The notes under the pieces were generated by a model, which was not told the DNA's origin, did not search any database, and saw only the letters and a program-made list of their open reading frames with translations. A DNA stretch of 64,000 bases. Origin: Lachnospiraceae bacterium MD308. Its GTDB lineage: Bacteria; Bacillota; Clostridia; Lachnospirales; Lachnospiraceae. The stretch lies in NCBI GenBank assembly GCA_000403475.2, contig KE159795.1, forward strand, positions 1,855,519 to 1,919,518. Direction: 5' to 3'. Below, one piece after another: positions 45,098-55,141 of this stretch (position 1 is its first letter; every line of letters begins with the position of its first letter). The translations under genes and the position numbers were made by a program.

Positions 45098-48000
45098 TTA
45101 CTTCTTTACAGTTACAGTAATCACTACTTTTTTCTTACCGGATTTTACCGTAATCTTTGCTTTCCCAGGTTTTTTAGCTGTAATCTTTCCTTTTGACGTT
45201 ACAGCCGCAACTTTTTTATTTGAAGATTTATATGTTACTTTTTCCTTACTTGTAATCGGAGTAACTGTTACCGCCAAAGTTGCACTCTTCCCTTTTTTCA
45301 GCGTCAGCTTCTTTCCTATTTTCGATGTTTTTCCGGTCACTGAAATTTTCGATGTTGTCACCGCTTTTTTCTGAACTTTTACTTTTATTGTAGCTTTAAC
45401 ACCGCTCTTTAATGTTACTGTTATCTTGGCAGTCCCCGCCTTCTTTCCTGTGATTTTTCCCTTGGAATTAACAGTCGCTATCTTTTTGTTGCTGCTCTTC
45501 CATGAAGCGATACTGTCCCCTTTTTCCATCGTCACTTTTACTGCTGTTGTAGACTGTTTTACTTTAAGCGGAATCGTCTTTGCGTTCAGCTTTATAAATG
45601 GTTTTAATTTTGCCAGGGTTCTTGTCTCAGAAGCGCGGCAGCGGCGGCAGGTTCTAACCTGTGCTCCCTGTGCAAATACAGTAGCTTCACGGGTTGTTTG
45701 CCATGCGCCATATGAATGGCTCGTCTTCGGAATTGTCTCTGTTTTGGCAGTATGACATTTGCTACATTCTAATGTCTTTACTCCTTCAACAGTGCAGTTA
45801 TCCTGTTTCGTGGACTTTACGACGAAGCTATGTTTACATATCTCCAGCTCCAACTGGCCAAATTCTCTGATTTCTTCATCACCCACCTTTTTCTCTACTA
45901 TAACACTAATTTCAAATGTTTCTCCATCTTCCAAGTCATTCCCCACCGTAAATCCAGTCTTGTCTTTGTTAAATGTGACATTCCACTCGTCATCCAACGA
46001 ATACGTAATTCCTTTTTCCTCAATTCCATTTTCATGCTCTGTATCAAAGCGCAGCAGTTTTACAGGAACAGAAGATACAACTTCGCCCGGTTCCACATAC
46101 ATTTTTTCTGCCACAGCCTGATAGTAACAATTTGTCACTTCAACATGCAATAATTCATCACATTCAAAATTTTCCCTGCCTTCCCTTGGCACAGAAAGGT
46201 GTATCCGCAGATTAGAATACATCGGAATTTCCAGTGGTGTTTTTGCAGTTATTGTTCCGTCTTTTACGCTGATAACTTCCTCGTCAAAACTATCGTACGT
46301 AAGATACGAAAACGGTGCATTCACCTTCTCTTCCTTTATCCCTTCAATCTTACTGTCATAATAACTATGATATACTTCAACCTTAAGCTTGTGAGATTTC
46401 CCAGGCAAAAGTTGTATGTAATCCCGGCCATCATTAGCATAAATGTGATACATATCATCTGTAACGTTCATATTTACTGTAAAATCTTTCTCTCCCAGCT
46501 CCTTGCTCTGTGTCTTAAATGTAACCTTTGCCTCTCCACATCCAACTGCATTTAAAATTATTCCAGAAGCGTCTTCTTCCTTCTTCCATACCCTCTCTTC
46601 CTGTTCGATTACAATATCTAAAAGGGTGACGGCAATATCCGCTCCTTCCGGATAATTTTTATTTTCTACATGGCAGGAAATTTCTTTATCATAGTATAAC
46701 CATGTACTCAGAACCTCTGTCCTATCATAAACACTCTCCAATTCATATTCTGGTGTTTTAATATCCACTACCGAGTAAGTACTCCCCACCTCTGTTCCGC
46801 TAATTTTTACAACTGCAAGAACAGAAACCCATAGATACTCTCTCTCCTGCCCCAGCGCTTTCAGCGCATTTTTTATCTGATTTCCATCCAGCGTAAGTAC
46901 ATTTCCTGATGCAGTATAATTGCTCGGATCTATCGTCTGCTCGAACACACCATCTTCACTCATCAATCCTACCGTCCACTCAACGGTATGTTCTGCTTCA
47001 ATACTTTCTGTATTAAGCTTCATATCTATAGTTTCATTCTCTTCTGGATCATCACTGGCAAATATCTCATAAGAATCTTTCTCAAAACAAATATCGTTAT
47101 AATCGCACGACTCGAACCACCACTCCCTTGTTTCTGCATAATCCCACTGTCCGTCTTCTTCTTGAACCCATGAGTTAACACGAAGTAGAGTATCTTTCGG
47201 GCTCAGCCTCTTTACTATAAAATTTCCTCCCGCTTCCAGCTTTGGATCATCTCCACTGCTGATTGCCTGATCTCCCTTTGTAATTTCAAGAATCTCCGGA
47301 TCATACTCAAAACTGATTTTTATATCTTTTATTAATTCTTTTTCTTTTCCTACCTGGTAACGATATACTCCAACCCCTGATATCTCCATGACCTCTTCCG
47401 GTAAAATATCCGTATTGATTGAAACCGGCTCCAGAAGATTATAGAAATCATTCACACTCAATTCAATCACATCAGAAGCAACTTCCTCACTATCCTTATA
47501 TGCTTTGACGCGTACCACCACCTCATAATGATGATCTGCCTTTCCAGCCGTAATATGGCAAGCTCTCGAATTGTCCGCATTCGGTTCTAATTTGACCTTT
47601 TTCGTCACCTCTGCACTGTCATCTTCTCCATCGTTCCCATAAGAAGAAACCTCATACGTCCATTCAACTCTCAAACCTTTTGTATCTATCGGAGTTATCT
47701 CTTCCTCAGAGTCGTTCCATAAACTTCCTTGCACATTAGCAGTCAACTCTAATGAATCATCAAAGAGCATCTCGGTGCTTCCTGTGCTAGTCATTAAATC
47801 CATGCTGTATACTTCATTTTTAACATGAACCGGTATCTTCTTTTCAAATGTCTGCGTCTCATCATTTTGCAAACAGCATTTAATTATAATATTAGTCTGT
47901 CCAAGTTTTTTCAACTGGAGAACCCACTCTGTGCCTTCTTCTCCTATGGATGCAATATTTTCATCTTCGCTTTTAATGGAAAGTATAGTAAGCGGAAGTT

Positions 48001-48781
48001 CCTCACCATTCGGATAGTCTTCATTCTCAACATAACAGTCGCCCCCATTTGTCTTCGAAATAAAATACTCTCCCGGAAAATCCTCAATCTTCTCTTCCCG
48101 TCCAACCCATATGTTTGGTATCATCTTTCTCTTTTTAACATCTACTAGTATTTGATGTTGAGCGTCTCCACAGGATGCCGAAATGAAAAGTCCCGAGCTT
48201 TCTGATTTTGCTGTGACAGTAATCGATTTGCCATCTTCCGAAATCTTCCACGTTACAGGATTTCCCGGCACCCCTTCGTTGAAGGCCTCTGTGGAGTCCT
48301 CCGTATATCTGCCAATTTCCCACTGAACTGTATTACTGCCGTCCACATCTACATGAAAGGTTTGTGTCTCGTTCTCAAAAAGCCATGTCCAATCGCTGCT
48401 GCCGCGCAGTTCTGTTCCCTCTGCCGGTAAAATCGTAATTTCTCCCACTCCTTGTTTATCCTCCGGCAAAGCTGCCGCCCTCTTCTTCTCAACTACTTCC
48501 TCCTTCTTCCCTTCTTCCTCCGGCTGCACATCCCCCTCATTTTGTTCTTCGTCAGCATCTTCTTTCTCATCTCCGTTTTCCGGCACGTCTGTTACAATTT
48601 CCTCTCCCTCTGTCTTTTCTTCCTCTGTTTTTTCAATTTCCGCTTCTTTTTCCTGCGCAGCATCTTCCCCCTGCTGCTCTTCTTCCGCAATCTGCGCCGC
48701 CAGAACTACCTGTCCCGTCCCAACTGCCTGGGCAAACACTATCGCTATTGCCAGAAGCATTGCCAAATACCTTTTTTTCAT
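45098..48781 (-). CDS. Large secreted Ig-like (Big_2) surface protein
   Basis: A 1227-residue protein with a signal peptide (MKKRYLAMLLAIAIVFAQAV...VLAA), then a 70-residue Glu-rich segment, a long central part of beta-sandwich repeats, a Cys-containing CKHSFVVKSTKQDNCTVEG-type zinc-like module (C-x-x-C in LECSKCHTAKT), and two C-terminal Big_2 domains with SSNKKIATVNSKGKITGKKAG and the near-identical SSNKKVAAVTSKGKITAKK. No LPxTG; attachment may be through the basic tail. AAAGGAGAACGTT precedes the ATG. Its promoter has a G14 spacer tract. An adhesin or cell-surface structural role is inferred. Confidence 0.85.
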   Translation of the reverse strand: MKKRYLAMLLAIAIVFAQAVGTGQVVLAAQIAEEEQQGEDAAQEKEAEIEKTEEEKTEGEEIVTDVPENGDEKEDADEEQNEGDVQPEEEGKKEEVVEKKRAAALPEDKQGVGEITILPAEGTELRGSSDWTWLFENETQTFHVDVDGSNTVQWEIGRYTEDSTEAFNEGVPGNPVTWKISEDGKSITVTAKSESSGLFISASCGDAQHQILVDVKKRKMIPNIWVGREEKIEDFPGEYFISKTNGGDCYVENEDYPNGEELPLTILSIKSEDENIASIGEEGTEWVLQLKKLGQTNIIIKCCLQNDETQTFEKKIPVHVKNEVYSMDLMTSTGSTEMLFDDSLELTANVQGSLWNDSEEEITPIDTKGLRVEWTYEVSSYGNDGEDDSAEVTKKVKLEPNADNSRACHITAGKADHHYEVVVRVKAYKDSEEVASDVIELSVNDFYNLLEPVSINTDILPEEVMEISGVGVYRYQVGKEKELIKDIKISFEYDPEILEITKGDQAISSGDDPKLEAGGNFIVKRLSPKDTLLRVNSWVQEEDGQWDYAETREWWFESCDYNDICFEKDSYEIFASDDPEENETIDMKLNTESIEAEHTVEWTVGLMSEDGVFEQTIDPSNYTASGNVLTLDGNQIKNALKALGQEREYLWVSVLAVVKISGTEVGSTYSVVDIKTPEYELESVYDRTEVLSTWLYYDKEISCHVENKNYPEGADIAVTLLDIVIEQEERVWKKEEDASGIILNAVGCGEAKVTFKTQSKELGEKDFTVNMNVTDDMYHIYANDGRDYIQLLPGKSHKLKVEVYHSYYDSKIEGIKEEKVNAPFSYLTYDSFDEEVISVKDGTITAKTPLEIPMYSNLRIHLSVPREGRENFECDELLHVEVTNCYYQAVAEKMYVEPGEVVSSVPVKLLRFDTEHENGIEEKGITYSLDDEWNVTFNKDKTGFTVGNDLEDGETFEISVIVEKKVGDEEIREFGQLELEICKHSFVVKSTKQDNCTVEGVKTLECSKCHTAKTETIPKTSHSYGAWQTTREATVFAQGAQVRTCRRCRASETRTLAKLKPFIKLNAKTIPLKVKQSTTAVKVTMEKGDSIASWKSSNKKIATVNSKGKITGKKAGTAKITVTLKSGVKATIKVKVQKKAVTTSKISVTGKTSKIGKKLTLKKGKSATLAVTVTPITSKEKVTYKSSNKKVAAVTSKGKITAKKPGKAKITVKSGKKKVVITVTVKK

Positions 48782-48822
48782 AACGTTCTCCTTTCCTGGA
48801 ACTTATTAATAGTATTAATTCC

Positions 48823-48856
48823 ATTTTACCCCCCCCCCCCCCTATGTTTTTGTCAA
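48823..48856 (-). promoter_or_regulatory. Phase-variable promoter with G14 in the spacer
   Basis: On minus, TTGACA (48851-48856), then eight bases and G14 (48829-48842), then TAAAAT (48823-48828). The spacer is 22 bp, five over the optimum, so this copy is probably off or weak; nine G would give 17. Confidence 0.7.
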
Positions 48857-49090
48857 CTTCCGCCACAGCGCATTTTGGATTTTATATTCGATTTTCCTCT
48901 TAATTACACATTCCAATTTACCCGCTTCCATACAAAAACGGAGAGACTTCTCATCTCTCCGCTCCATTACTTATCCTTCTATCCCACAATTAAAATATCA
49001 TATCACACCAGCCTAAGTCTCTGCTCCATGACCACGGCATAATCTTTAATCTGATACTTTCCTTAAAGAATTTTACCGCAAAACAATGAT
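48857..49090. other. Intergenic region with a minus-strand terminator
   Basis: Only one structure is clear: stem CGGAGAGA/TCTCTCCG (about 48940-48961) followed on minus by GTTTTTG, a terminator that insulates the surface-protein promoter from minus-strand transcripts. No gene is seen. Confidence 0.55.
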
Positions 49091-49504
49091 AACCATTTTT
49101 TCTCTTTTTGAAAAATTCTGCACGTTTCCTTTTTGTTTTTGTAGAATTCTTTCCCTGTCTATGCTAGAATACCCTTAAAGCATTATATTTCTAATATTCT
49201 TTATGGCATACGCCATTCTTTAATCTTTTTCTTTTAGAAATCTTCAATGCTTGAAACCCATTAAACAGCAATGAGGATTCTTAAAGTAATACATACGGAG
49301 ATTTAAGAGTCCTCGCACATTAACATAAGGAGGACAAAGAATGACAGAAATTCAGGAACAACTAACAGAACAGATCAATTCAGGAAAACTACTGATCAGA
49401 CAGACCAGGGACGGATGGCTCTTAACCAGAGATCCGCAGGAGGAGGATACACCGGTTGCTGCCCGCACCTATAAAGACCGCATCTTCCGTATGATATTTG
49501 ATGG
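49091..49504 (+). repeat. Direct repeat flanking the lanthipeptide island, left copy
   Basis: From AACCATTTTTT onward, about 400 bp matches 63605-64000 with only scattered differences. It covers a leader of about 250 bp and the first 50 codons of an Rpn-type gene. Confidence 0.92.
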
Positions 49505-50212
49505 TTTGTGCTTTACGACAGGCTGATGCTATACGAACATCAATCCACAAAAAATCCAAATATGCCGCTCAGGAACCTTTTCTATGTATCAGACATCTAT
49601 TCCAGCCTTACGAAAGACAAAAACATCTACAGTTCGTCACTCATCAAGATCCCCGAACCAAGATTCGTTGTCTTTTATAATGGATTAGATCATGTGCCTG
49701 AGCAGTCCACGCTGAATCTCTCTGATATGTATGAGAATCCTTCCGGGGAAACATCGCTGGAATTAATCACACAGGTACTTAATATCAACCTCGGATATAA
49801 TAAGGCGCTGATGGACAACTGCGAGGCACTTCACGGCTATGCCGTCTTTGTAGATTTGGTGCGTAAATATCAGAAAGCAGAGCACACCTTAAAAGCGGCG
49901 GTTGCAAAAGCCATTAACAAGTGTATCGAAAACGGCATTCTGGCAGATTTCCTGAAAGATAACAAAGCGGAGGTATTGAAAATGAGTATCTACGAATATG
50001 ACGAAGCTAAGCATATACAGTTAGAACGCAAAGAGGCCAGAGAAGAAGGGCAACAGGAAGAGCGGCAAAATAGTATTAAGAACCTTATTGAAGTCTGCCA
50101 GGACCTTAACGCTTCCGAAGATGACACTGTACATAGGATCATGCAGAAATACACCCTTTCCAAAAATGATGCCAAAAAATATATCACGCAGTACTGGAAA
50201 ACCAATGCCTGA
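49341..50212 (+). pseudogene. Rpn-family recombination-promoting nuclease, internally deleted
   Basis: Reading from the ATG at 49341 (AAGGAGGACAAAGA upstream) the frame gives MTEIQEQLTEQINSG...TYKDRIFRMIFD and then stops at 49524. A second frame (from about 49496, with FVLYDRLMLYEHQST) carries the rest to 50212. Compared with complete Rpn/YhgA-type PD-(D/E)XK proteins, some 35-40 codons at the junction, containing most of the catalytic core, are missing, with a frame change. The C-terminal coil and ARREE-like linker (ERKEAREEGQQEERQ) are intact. A second copy begins at 63855. Confidence 0.85.
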
Positions 50213-50233
50213 TTTTTCTTCCGCACATAATAA

Positions 50234-50264
50234 GGGGCAGCGTCCCCGCTGCTTCTATTTTTTA
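50234..50264 (+). terminator. Terminator downstream of the Rpn pseudogene
   Basis: Stem GCAGCG/CGCTGC (50237-50242, 50247-50252) with loop TCCC, then TTCTATTTTTT. Confidence 0.7.
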
Positions 50265-50840
50265 ACATTATACCCGATTATCTATCAGATTTGCTCCAGG
50301 CAGAAGGCCACTTTGGAAACTTTTGCGCCCTAAAATAGGATGGCCAACAAGAAAAAAGATAACTCCCACAAATGAAGCTATGCTGAAAAGCACAGAATTC
50401 AAGAGTTATCTTTTTAGGGGAAACGAGTCTAAAAAATGTCATTACCCGACACACCCCTTGAGTATGTAAATATGGATAAGATTCGCCTAGTGTCTGTTTA
50501 CAGAGAGGTGTGTAAAATAACTTTTCTGACACTTTGCAAGTATAATAATACTATCTTAAAGATGTCATAATTTCTGTTTTTCTATATGTTTATATACCTG
50601 CCTGATAAACATATCCGTCTTATCTCTGGTAAGCTGATACCTTTCCATGCACTGTGATACAATTGTTTCATCACAAATCAAAATGAATTCTGCAACCCGT
50701 ATTATACGCATAACCTTTAAAAATAATTTTGCTGCTATCCACACATATTGTAACTCTTCCAGCAAAAATACACAATGAATTATTTGTTTTATTTAAGCCC
50801 TGATTTTTAATTGACAACACTTTTTGTAATTTTACGTTTC
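50265..50840. other. Intergenic stretch with IS-like remnants
   Basis: Contains a wide hairpin (AAGATAACTC near 50357 and GAGTTATCTT near 50401) and AGGTGTGTAAAATAA near 50507, a sequence of the kind found at ends of IS256-type elements. A frame at 50565-50765 (minus, 66 codons, TTG start, no ribosome site) is plausible but unsupported. Confidence 0.3.
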
Positions 50841-52076
50841 TCATTCAAGTAATAAAAGCCTATTACTTACTATCTTTTCACCCAGCGTTTTCAACAACGC
50901 AAGCATTACACCATTTGCCCCTTCCAACATAGAATATTCCCTCTGATATTCTGTTTTCTCCCAATACTTTGCATGACATTTTAAAGTAGCGCATACATTC
51001 TCATCCAGTGTTTCTAAAAAACGGATATCTTTCGTCTGAAAATACGCACTCATCTGAATCATTAAAACGCTCGCATATCCATGACAGACGATCGGCTCGT
51101 ATAACCCGTGTTGTTCTATCGGTTCACGCAAAATTTGTAATAGAGCTTCTCTATAATACTCATATTCTTCGATATTTCCACAATACTGCGCAGCCCTCAT
51201 AAGCCCTAATGTAATACTTCCATTTCCGTAACACCACCCGCAATTAAAAGATACTCGCTTTGCTGTTTTCTCTTTGTATCCTTTCATTCCAAGCTGTACT
51301 GGGTATTTTAATATTTTATTTTTGTCGCATACACTGTACTCTTTATATAAATTATTCAGGATCTGAATTGCTTTGTCGATTCCGTCAGCATAAAAACCTT
51401 GGTTCTTTGCTTTAGACATCACAATCAATGGTCCGAGGATTCCATGCGCCATGCCAAAGTCAAGATATGGCACCTGCTCCGACTCAATTGTCCCATAAGG
51501 AGGCACTACCATAATGAAATACTTCACCACCCCATGTTCATTCGTATCCGTGAGTGAAATGAGATATTTCAATAACCCTTCAATTACACCCTTTTGTTCT
51601 TTGCGATAATCCAAATAATAGTTCAGTAAGCCTGCCAATCCATAAATAGCATCATACAAGATTGCTGCTGTTGATGTTTCATAGTACAGTCTGATATGTG
51701 AATCATAATACGCCTCAATCAAATCATCAAAATATGTTTGGAATTGTGTCAAATGCATTCCCTTTTCGTTTAAAATCCTTAAGCCGAAAGCAAAGCTTCC
51801 TATTCCTTTATAGACCCCCATGAAAGAGATGTCTTGTGTTCCTCCTTGATAGATATCGTCTTTCAAATTATTTAAAATAGCTACAATAATCGAATTTATA
51901 TCCTCTTGATACGCTACCAAAACCGAATTCTCTAAAATCTCCGCACAGAAAAGCAGCACATCATCATATGCTTCTTTTTTTATTTCGCCACGTCGAAACT
52001 CGTTTATAAAATATCCAACATATTGGCTGACCGCAGCTTCCACCTTCATTCTTAACTGTAAATCACTTAGCACCAT
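50841..52076 (-). CDS. lanC: Lanthipeptide cyclase LanC-like (copy 1)
   Basis: LanC enzymes add Cys thiols to dehydroalanine or dehydrobutyrine to form (methyl)lanthionine rings. The 411-residue protein has an alpha/alpha toroid pattern (GIGSFAFGLRIL, YGLAGLLNYYL, FGMAHGILGPL), zinc ligands C282 in CGWCYGNGSI and C331-H332 in VCHGYASVL, the three-residue set that holds the catalytic zinc. AGGTGGGA precedes the ATG, directly after the lanB stop (gap about 7 bp). It is the last gene of the cluster in transcription order. It is clearly related to, but distant from, the LanC at 56917. Confidence 0.92.
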   Translation of the reverse strand: MVLSDLQLRMKVEAAVSQYVGYFINEFRRGEIKKEAYDDVLLFCAEILENSVLVAYQEDINSIIVAILNNLKDDIYQGGTQDISFMGVYKGIGSFAFGLRILNEKGMHLTQFQTYFDDLIEAYYDSHIRLYYETSTAAILYDAIYGLAGLLNYYLDYRKEQKGVIEGLLKYLISLTDTNEHGVVKYFIMVVPPYGTIESEQVPYLDFGMAHGILGPLIVMSKAKNQGFYADGIDKAIQILNNLYKEYSVCDKNKILKYPVQLGMKGYKEKTAKRVSFNCGWCYGNGSITLGLMRAAQYCGNIEEYEYYREALLQILREPIEQHGLYEPIVCHGYASVLMIQMSAYFQTKDIRFLETLDENVCATLKCHAKYWEKTEYQREYSMLEGANGVMLALLKTLGEKIVSNRLLLLE

Positions 52077-52083
52077 TCCCACC

Positions 52084-55000
52084 TCACACGTTTTCTAAAG
52101 CATTATCACAGTATTTCCTTTGCTGGACAATCTGATATAAAGTATTTCTCACAAGTTCTAAATACTTTTCTTCATAAGCGCGGATTCCCGTCAATCTGTT
52201 ACAATACATATGAATAATAGAAAAAACAATATTTTCCCTGCTATTTGTATTTTTCTCTTCCTGCAACTGCTTCTCCAGCCTTTCTGCAAAAGTATTTAAA
52301 ACTTTTTTCTCCTGCTCATGCTCTCTTGCAATATCCAAATATTCTGTTTCCTCTTCACTCAGCACTGCCCGCACATATTGGATATACTGCTGTCTCCGTT
52401 CCCTGTACTCGTTCCTATACTTATTCCGAAAACCAGCGGAATCAATCAGTGAAAACATATCATTCAAATCTATTGTCAGGTTTTTTAAAATGAATGAAAT
52501 CCCAATCATATACATTTTTTCCAGTTCTTTTTCATCGTCTATACGGCTTCTGTGCAGGAGCTTTTCCACTGTCACGGAATCCTTAAAAAATATCTGCTCA
52601 CAAGGTTCAATCAGCTCTTTCCCACCGTATCTGTTGATTTCCCTGAAATAAGTATCAAATACGGCATCATTGATCAGTTCCATATCCATCTGTTCCTGAA
52701 TCCACTTATTAATTACGCCAAGCTGCATATATGCCGTTTCTTCATCCTTACACTTTATCCTGATTCTTAAATGTGATCCCTTTTCATCTGAATAACGCAG
52801 GAAAAAATGTTCCGGATTCTCAAGCTTATTTAAAAGTTTCGGCAGCCTTTCACTGAGGAGTTCATCTCCACGATGTCCAATTCCATATAGTTTAAAATAA
52901 ATCCAGCCATTTTCACACAATGTTTTTTTTCTATCTGCTTCACACAATACATAATTTTTATGATAAGGATTAGGCAAAACACTATCTTTATCCGTATCCA
53001 AAACACTAAACACACATTCATTGACATATCTCCGGTTCTGGTCATCCTGCACGATAGCGCCATCAATCAGCCCTTCTTCTATCTCAGAAAAAATAAGCTC
53101 CTTTTTTTTCTGAAATTCATTGTAAAGAATATGTAAATACTCTTCTTTATTTAGGTTTATAATGATACGGTGATCTGACGCTACACAATACAAGACAGAA
53201 TCCATTTTATAGGCCTTTCTGCATTTTTCAAATTGAAGTTTGAATGTCTCATATGACCCACCCAAAAGGTCTGTGGCATCCAGCATCCACATCCGCGGCA
53301 AAACAACAACACCTTCTATTCTTATCCTCGGGAAATGCTTATAATGTAATTGGGAAGGAAGGTAAGCTAAACGGCTTAACGGGTGGCTATTATAGTCCCT
53401 GGAAATTCCCAGTAACAGCCTTGTAATCTTATTATTCAGTGTCGGATTTAGCATATTATCTGTAACAAACCTCAGTTTTTTACCAAGCGATTTCGAATAT
53501 GCATATATACCACTATCATCAAGACCAATATAAATATCCTCAAGTTTTATCTCACTATCCACATCTTCTGAATGAGTCCCAAGTGTCAAGTAATACTTAC
53601 AGTTCCTTTTTGTGTTCAGGACATTGCTCTGTTCCCCGAATGTCTTAAACTCTCTGATTTCAACATTTTCATATTGACAGTGAATGTTTGCATCTTTTTC
53701 ATACAATTGGTTATACTTTTCAAATTCTTCTGCCAAAAAACATCCTGCAAATCTTTGTGCCATAGTCCCAGCACGATCAGAACCGAAATTTGGTCCCAGC
53801 CACAAATCATACTCTCCATCTTTGTCCATAACAAAAAGATTGATGTCAAAAGATCCAACTGCTACAGGTTTATATCGCAGATCGCAAAAATCCTTATCAA
53901 AAAGACTGATTTCTTCCTCTTGGTGCATAAAGGCCTGTTGGATTTTATTCTCAATAATACGTAAGACCTCTTTCTCGCCTTTTGTTCCTATATTGCTCAA
54001 ATCAACAAAATTGCCTCCGTCAAATTGGTTACTGTCAATAATCTGTATAAGGGGGACTTCAACGTTTTCTCCGTATGCTTCTGTAAATTTTTCTTTCAAT
54101 GTATGTGTTGCATCAAAGTCAATCGAAATCTTATACAATACTTCTGCCAATTTTTCTACTTTTTCCTGAATACTTCTATTCAGTGTGTTTGCAACATATT
54201 GATTGCCTGTATTCAGAATGAGGTGGTTTTTACTCTTTTTGAATGCCCTCATCTTCTCATAGATTTCTTTGAGCAGCTCTTCCTTTTCCTCTTTATGGTA
54301 CTCATCAAGCAAACCCTGTATCTCTCGTAAGCCAGACAAATAAACTCCGGAACCGTTCATCTCATCCAATCTGTGAATAAGATATACCAAGGGGTCATCA
54401 CAATATGCTGGTGTACGAAGCTCCGAAATCAGGAACTCATTTTCTAGCATGTCACTTAAAGTATCCGAAATCACCGTCTCTGGAACCGTGTTATAAACTT
54501 CTTGGATTCGTCCAGACAACTCCTTAAACGTAATAAAATCTGATGCCGCTGATTTCACCAATTCCGTTAATGGTGTATACCGAATACTTTTCTCTCCAAT
54601 AACCGTCTTCTCACCACCCGCTTTTCCATGACTGGTATAATACACGTTTTTCGCCCGGTCACCGCTTATATAGCATAGTGGATTATATCGAACTCTTATT
54701 TTTTCTTTTATCTCAGGCTCCTGTTCTAACATACTTACAATCTGATTGAGCCAATTATTATCAACCCGCAAATCCAAGACCTGCTTTCCTCTCAAAAGCC
54801 GTGTGCTTTCATCAAATTTCCCCAATGAAACAGAGGCGAAGTATCCATACGGAGTAGGACGGCCTACACTCCGCAGGAAATATTTTAACAAGGATTCTGT
54901 CAGGTTCTTATACTTCTTTTCATCCATAGGTTTATTCACATAGCTGTTATAAAGTGTAGGGCTAGCAATCAACAATGCTTTCCTGAAAAATCTGTCCAAC

Positions 55001-55119
55001 TCCGCGTCCTGGCTAATAAACTCATAAATATCCTGCTCTTGACATTCATATTTATTGAGATATTCTATCGGTAGATTGGGTGTCCTAACCACATAATAAT
55101 CTTGACATTCCGCCTTCAT
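52084..55119 (-). CDS. lanB: Class I lanthipeptide dehydratase LanB (full length)
   Basis: A 1011-residue dehydratase. In class I enzymes Ser/Thr of the precursor are glutamylated with Glu-tRNA, then glutamate is eliminated to give dehydro residues. The N-terminal part has SVGRPTPYGYFASVSLG, the R-x-TP-x-G-x-F-A core of the glutamylation domain; the C-terminal elimination (SpaB_C) domain starts near residue 745 with WIYFKLYGIGHRGDEL, then FFLRYSDEKGSHLRIRIK. Both domains are in one chain, as in NisB. AGGAGGTATATGG precedes the ATG. LanT lies 22 bp upstream. Confidence 0.95.
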   Translation of the reverse strand: MKAECQDYYVVRTPNLPIEYLNKYECQEQDIYEFISQDAELDRFFRKALLIASPTLYNSYVNKPMDEKKYKNLTESLLKYFLRSVGRPTPYGYFASVSLGKFDESTRLLRGKQVLDLRVDNNWLNQIVSMLEQEPEIKEKIRVRYNPLCYISGDRAKNVYYTSHGKAGGEKTVIGEKSIRYTPLTELVKSAASDFITFKELSGRIQEVYNTVPETVISDTLSDMLENEFLISELRTPAYCDDPLVYLIHRLDEMNGSGVYLSGLREIQGLLDEYHKEEKEELLKEIYEKMRAFKKSKNHLILNTGNQYVANTLNRSIQEKVEKLAEVLYKISIDFDATHTLKEKFTEAYGENVEVPLIQIIDSNQFDGGNFVDLSNIGTKGEKEVLRIIENKIQQAFMHQEEEISLFDKDFCDLRYKPVAVGSFDINLFVMDKDGEYDLWLGPNFGSDRAGTMAQRFAGCFLAEEFEKYNQLYEKDANIHCQYENVEIREFKTFGEQSNVLNTKRNCKYYLTLGTHSEDVDSEIKLEDIYIGLDDSGIYAYSKSLGKKLRFVTDNMLNPTLNNKITRLLLGISRDYNSHPLSRLAYLPSQLHYKHFPRIRIEGVVVLPRMWMLDATDLLGGSYETFKLQFEKCRKAYKMDSVLYCVASDHRIIINLNKEEYLHILYNEFQKKKELIFSEIEEGLIDGAIVQDDQNRRYVNECVFSVLDTDKDSVLPNPYHKNYVLCEADRKKTLCENGWIYFKLYGIGHRGDELLSERLPKLLNKLENPEHFFLRYSDEKGSHLRIRIKCKDEETAYMQLGVINKWIQEQMDMELINDAVFDTYFREINRYGGKELIEPCEQIFFKDSVTVEKLLHRSRIDDEKELEKMYMIGISFILKNLTIDLNDMFSLIDSAGFRNKYRNEYRERRQQYIQYVRAVLSEEETEYLDIAREHEQEKKVLNTFAERLEKQLQEEKNTNSRENIVFSIIHMYCNRLTGIRAYEEKYLELVRNTLYQIVQQRKYCDNALENV

Positions 55120-55141
55120 CCATATACCTCCTGATCAATTT

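Noticed and set aside
50565..50765. 66-residue minus-strand frame downstream of lanC
   Set aside because: TTG start without a ribosome site; sequence is protein-like but no support beyond being open.
53244..55000. Plus-strand frames inside lanB and lanT
   Set aside because: Shadow frames opposite well-supported genes, no ribosome sites.
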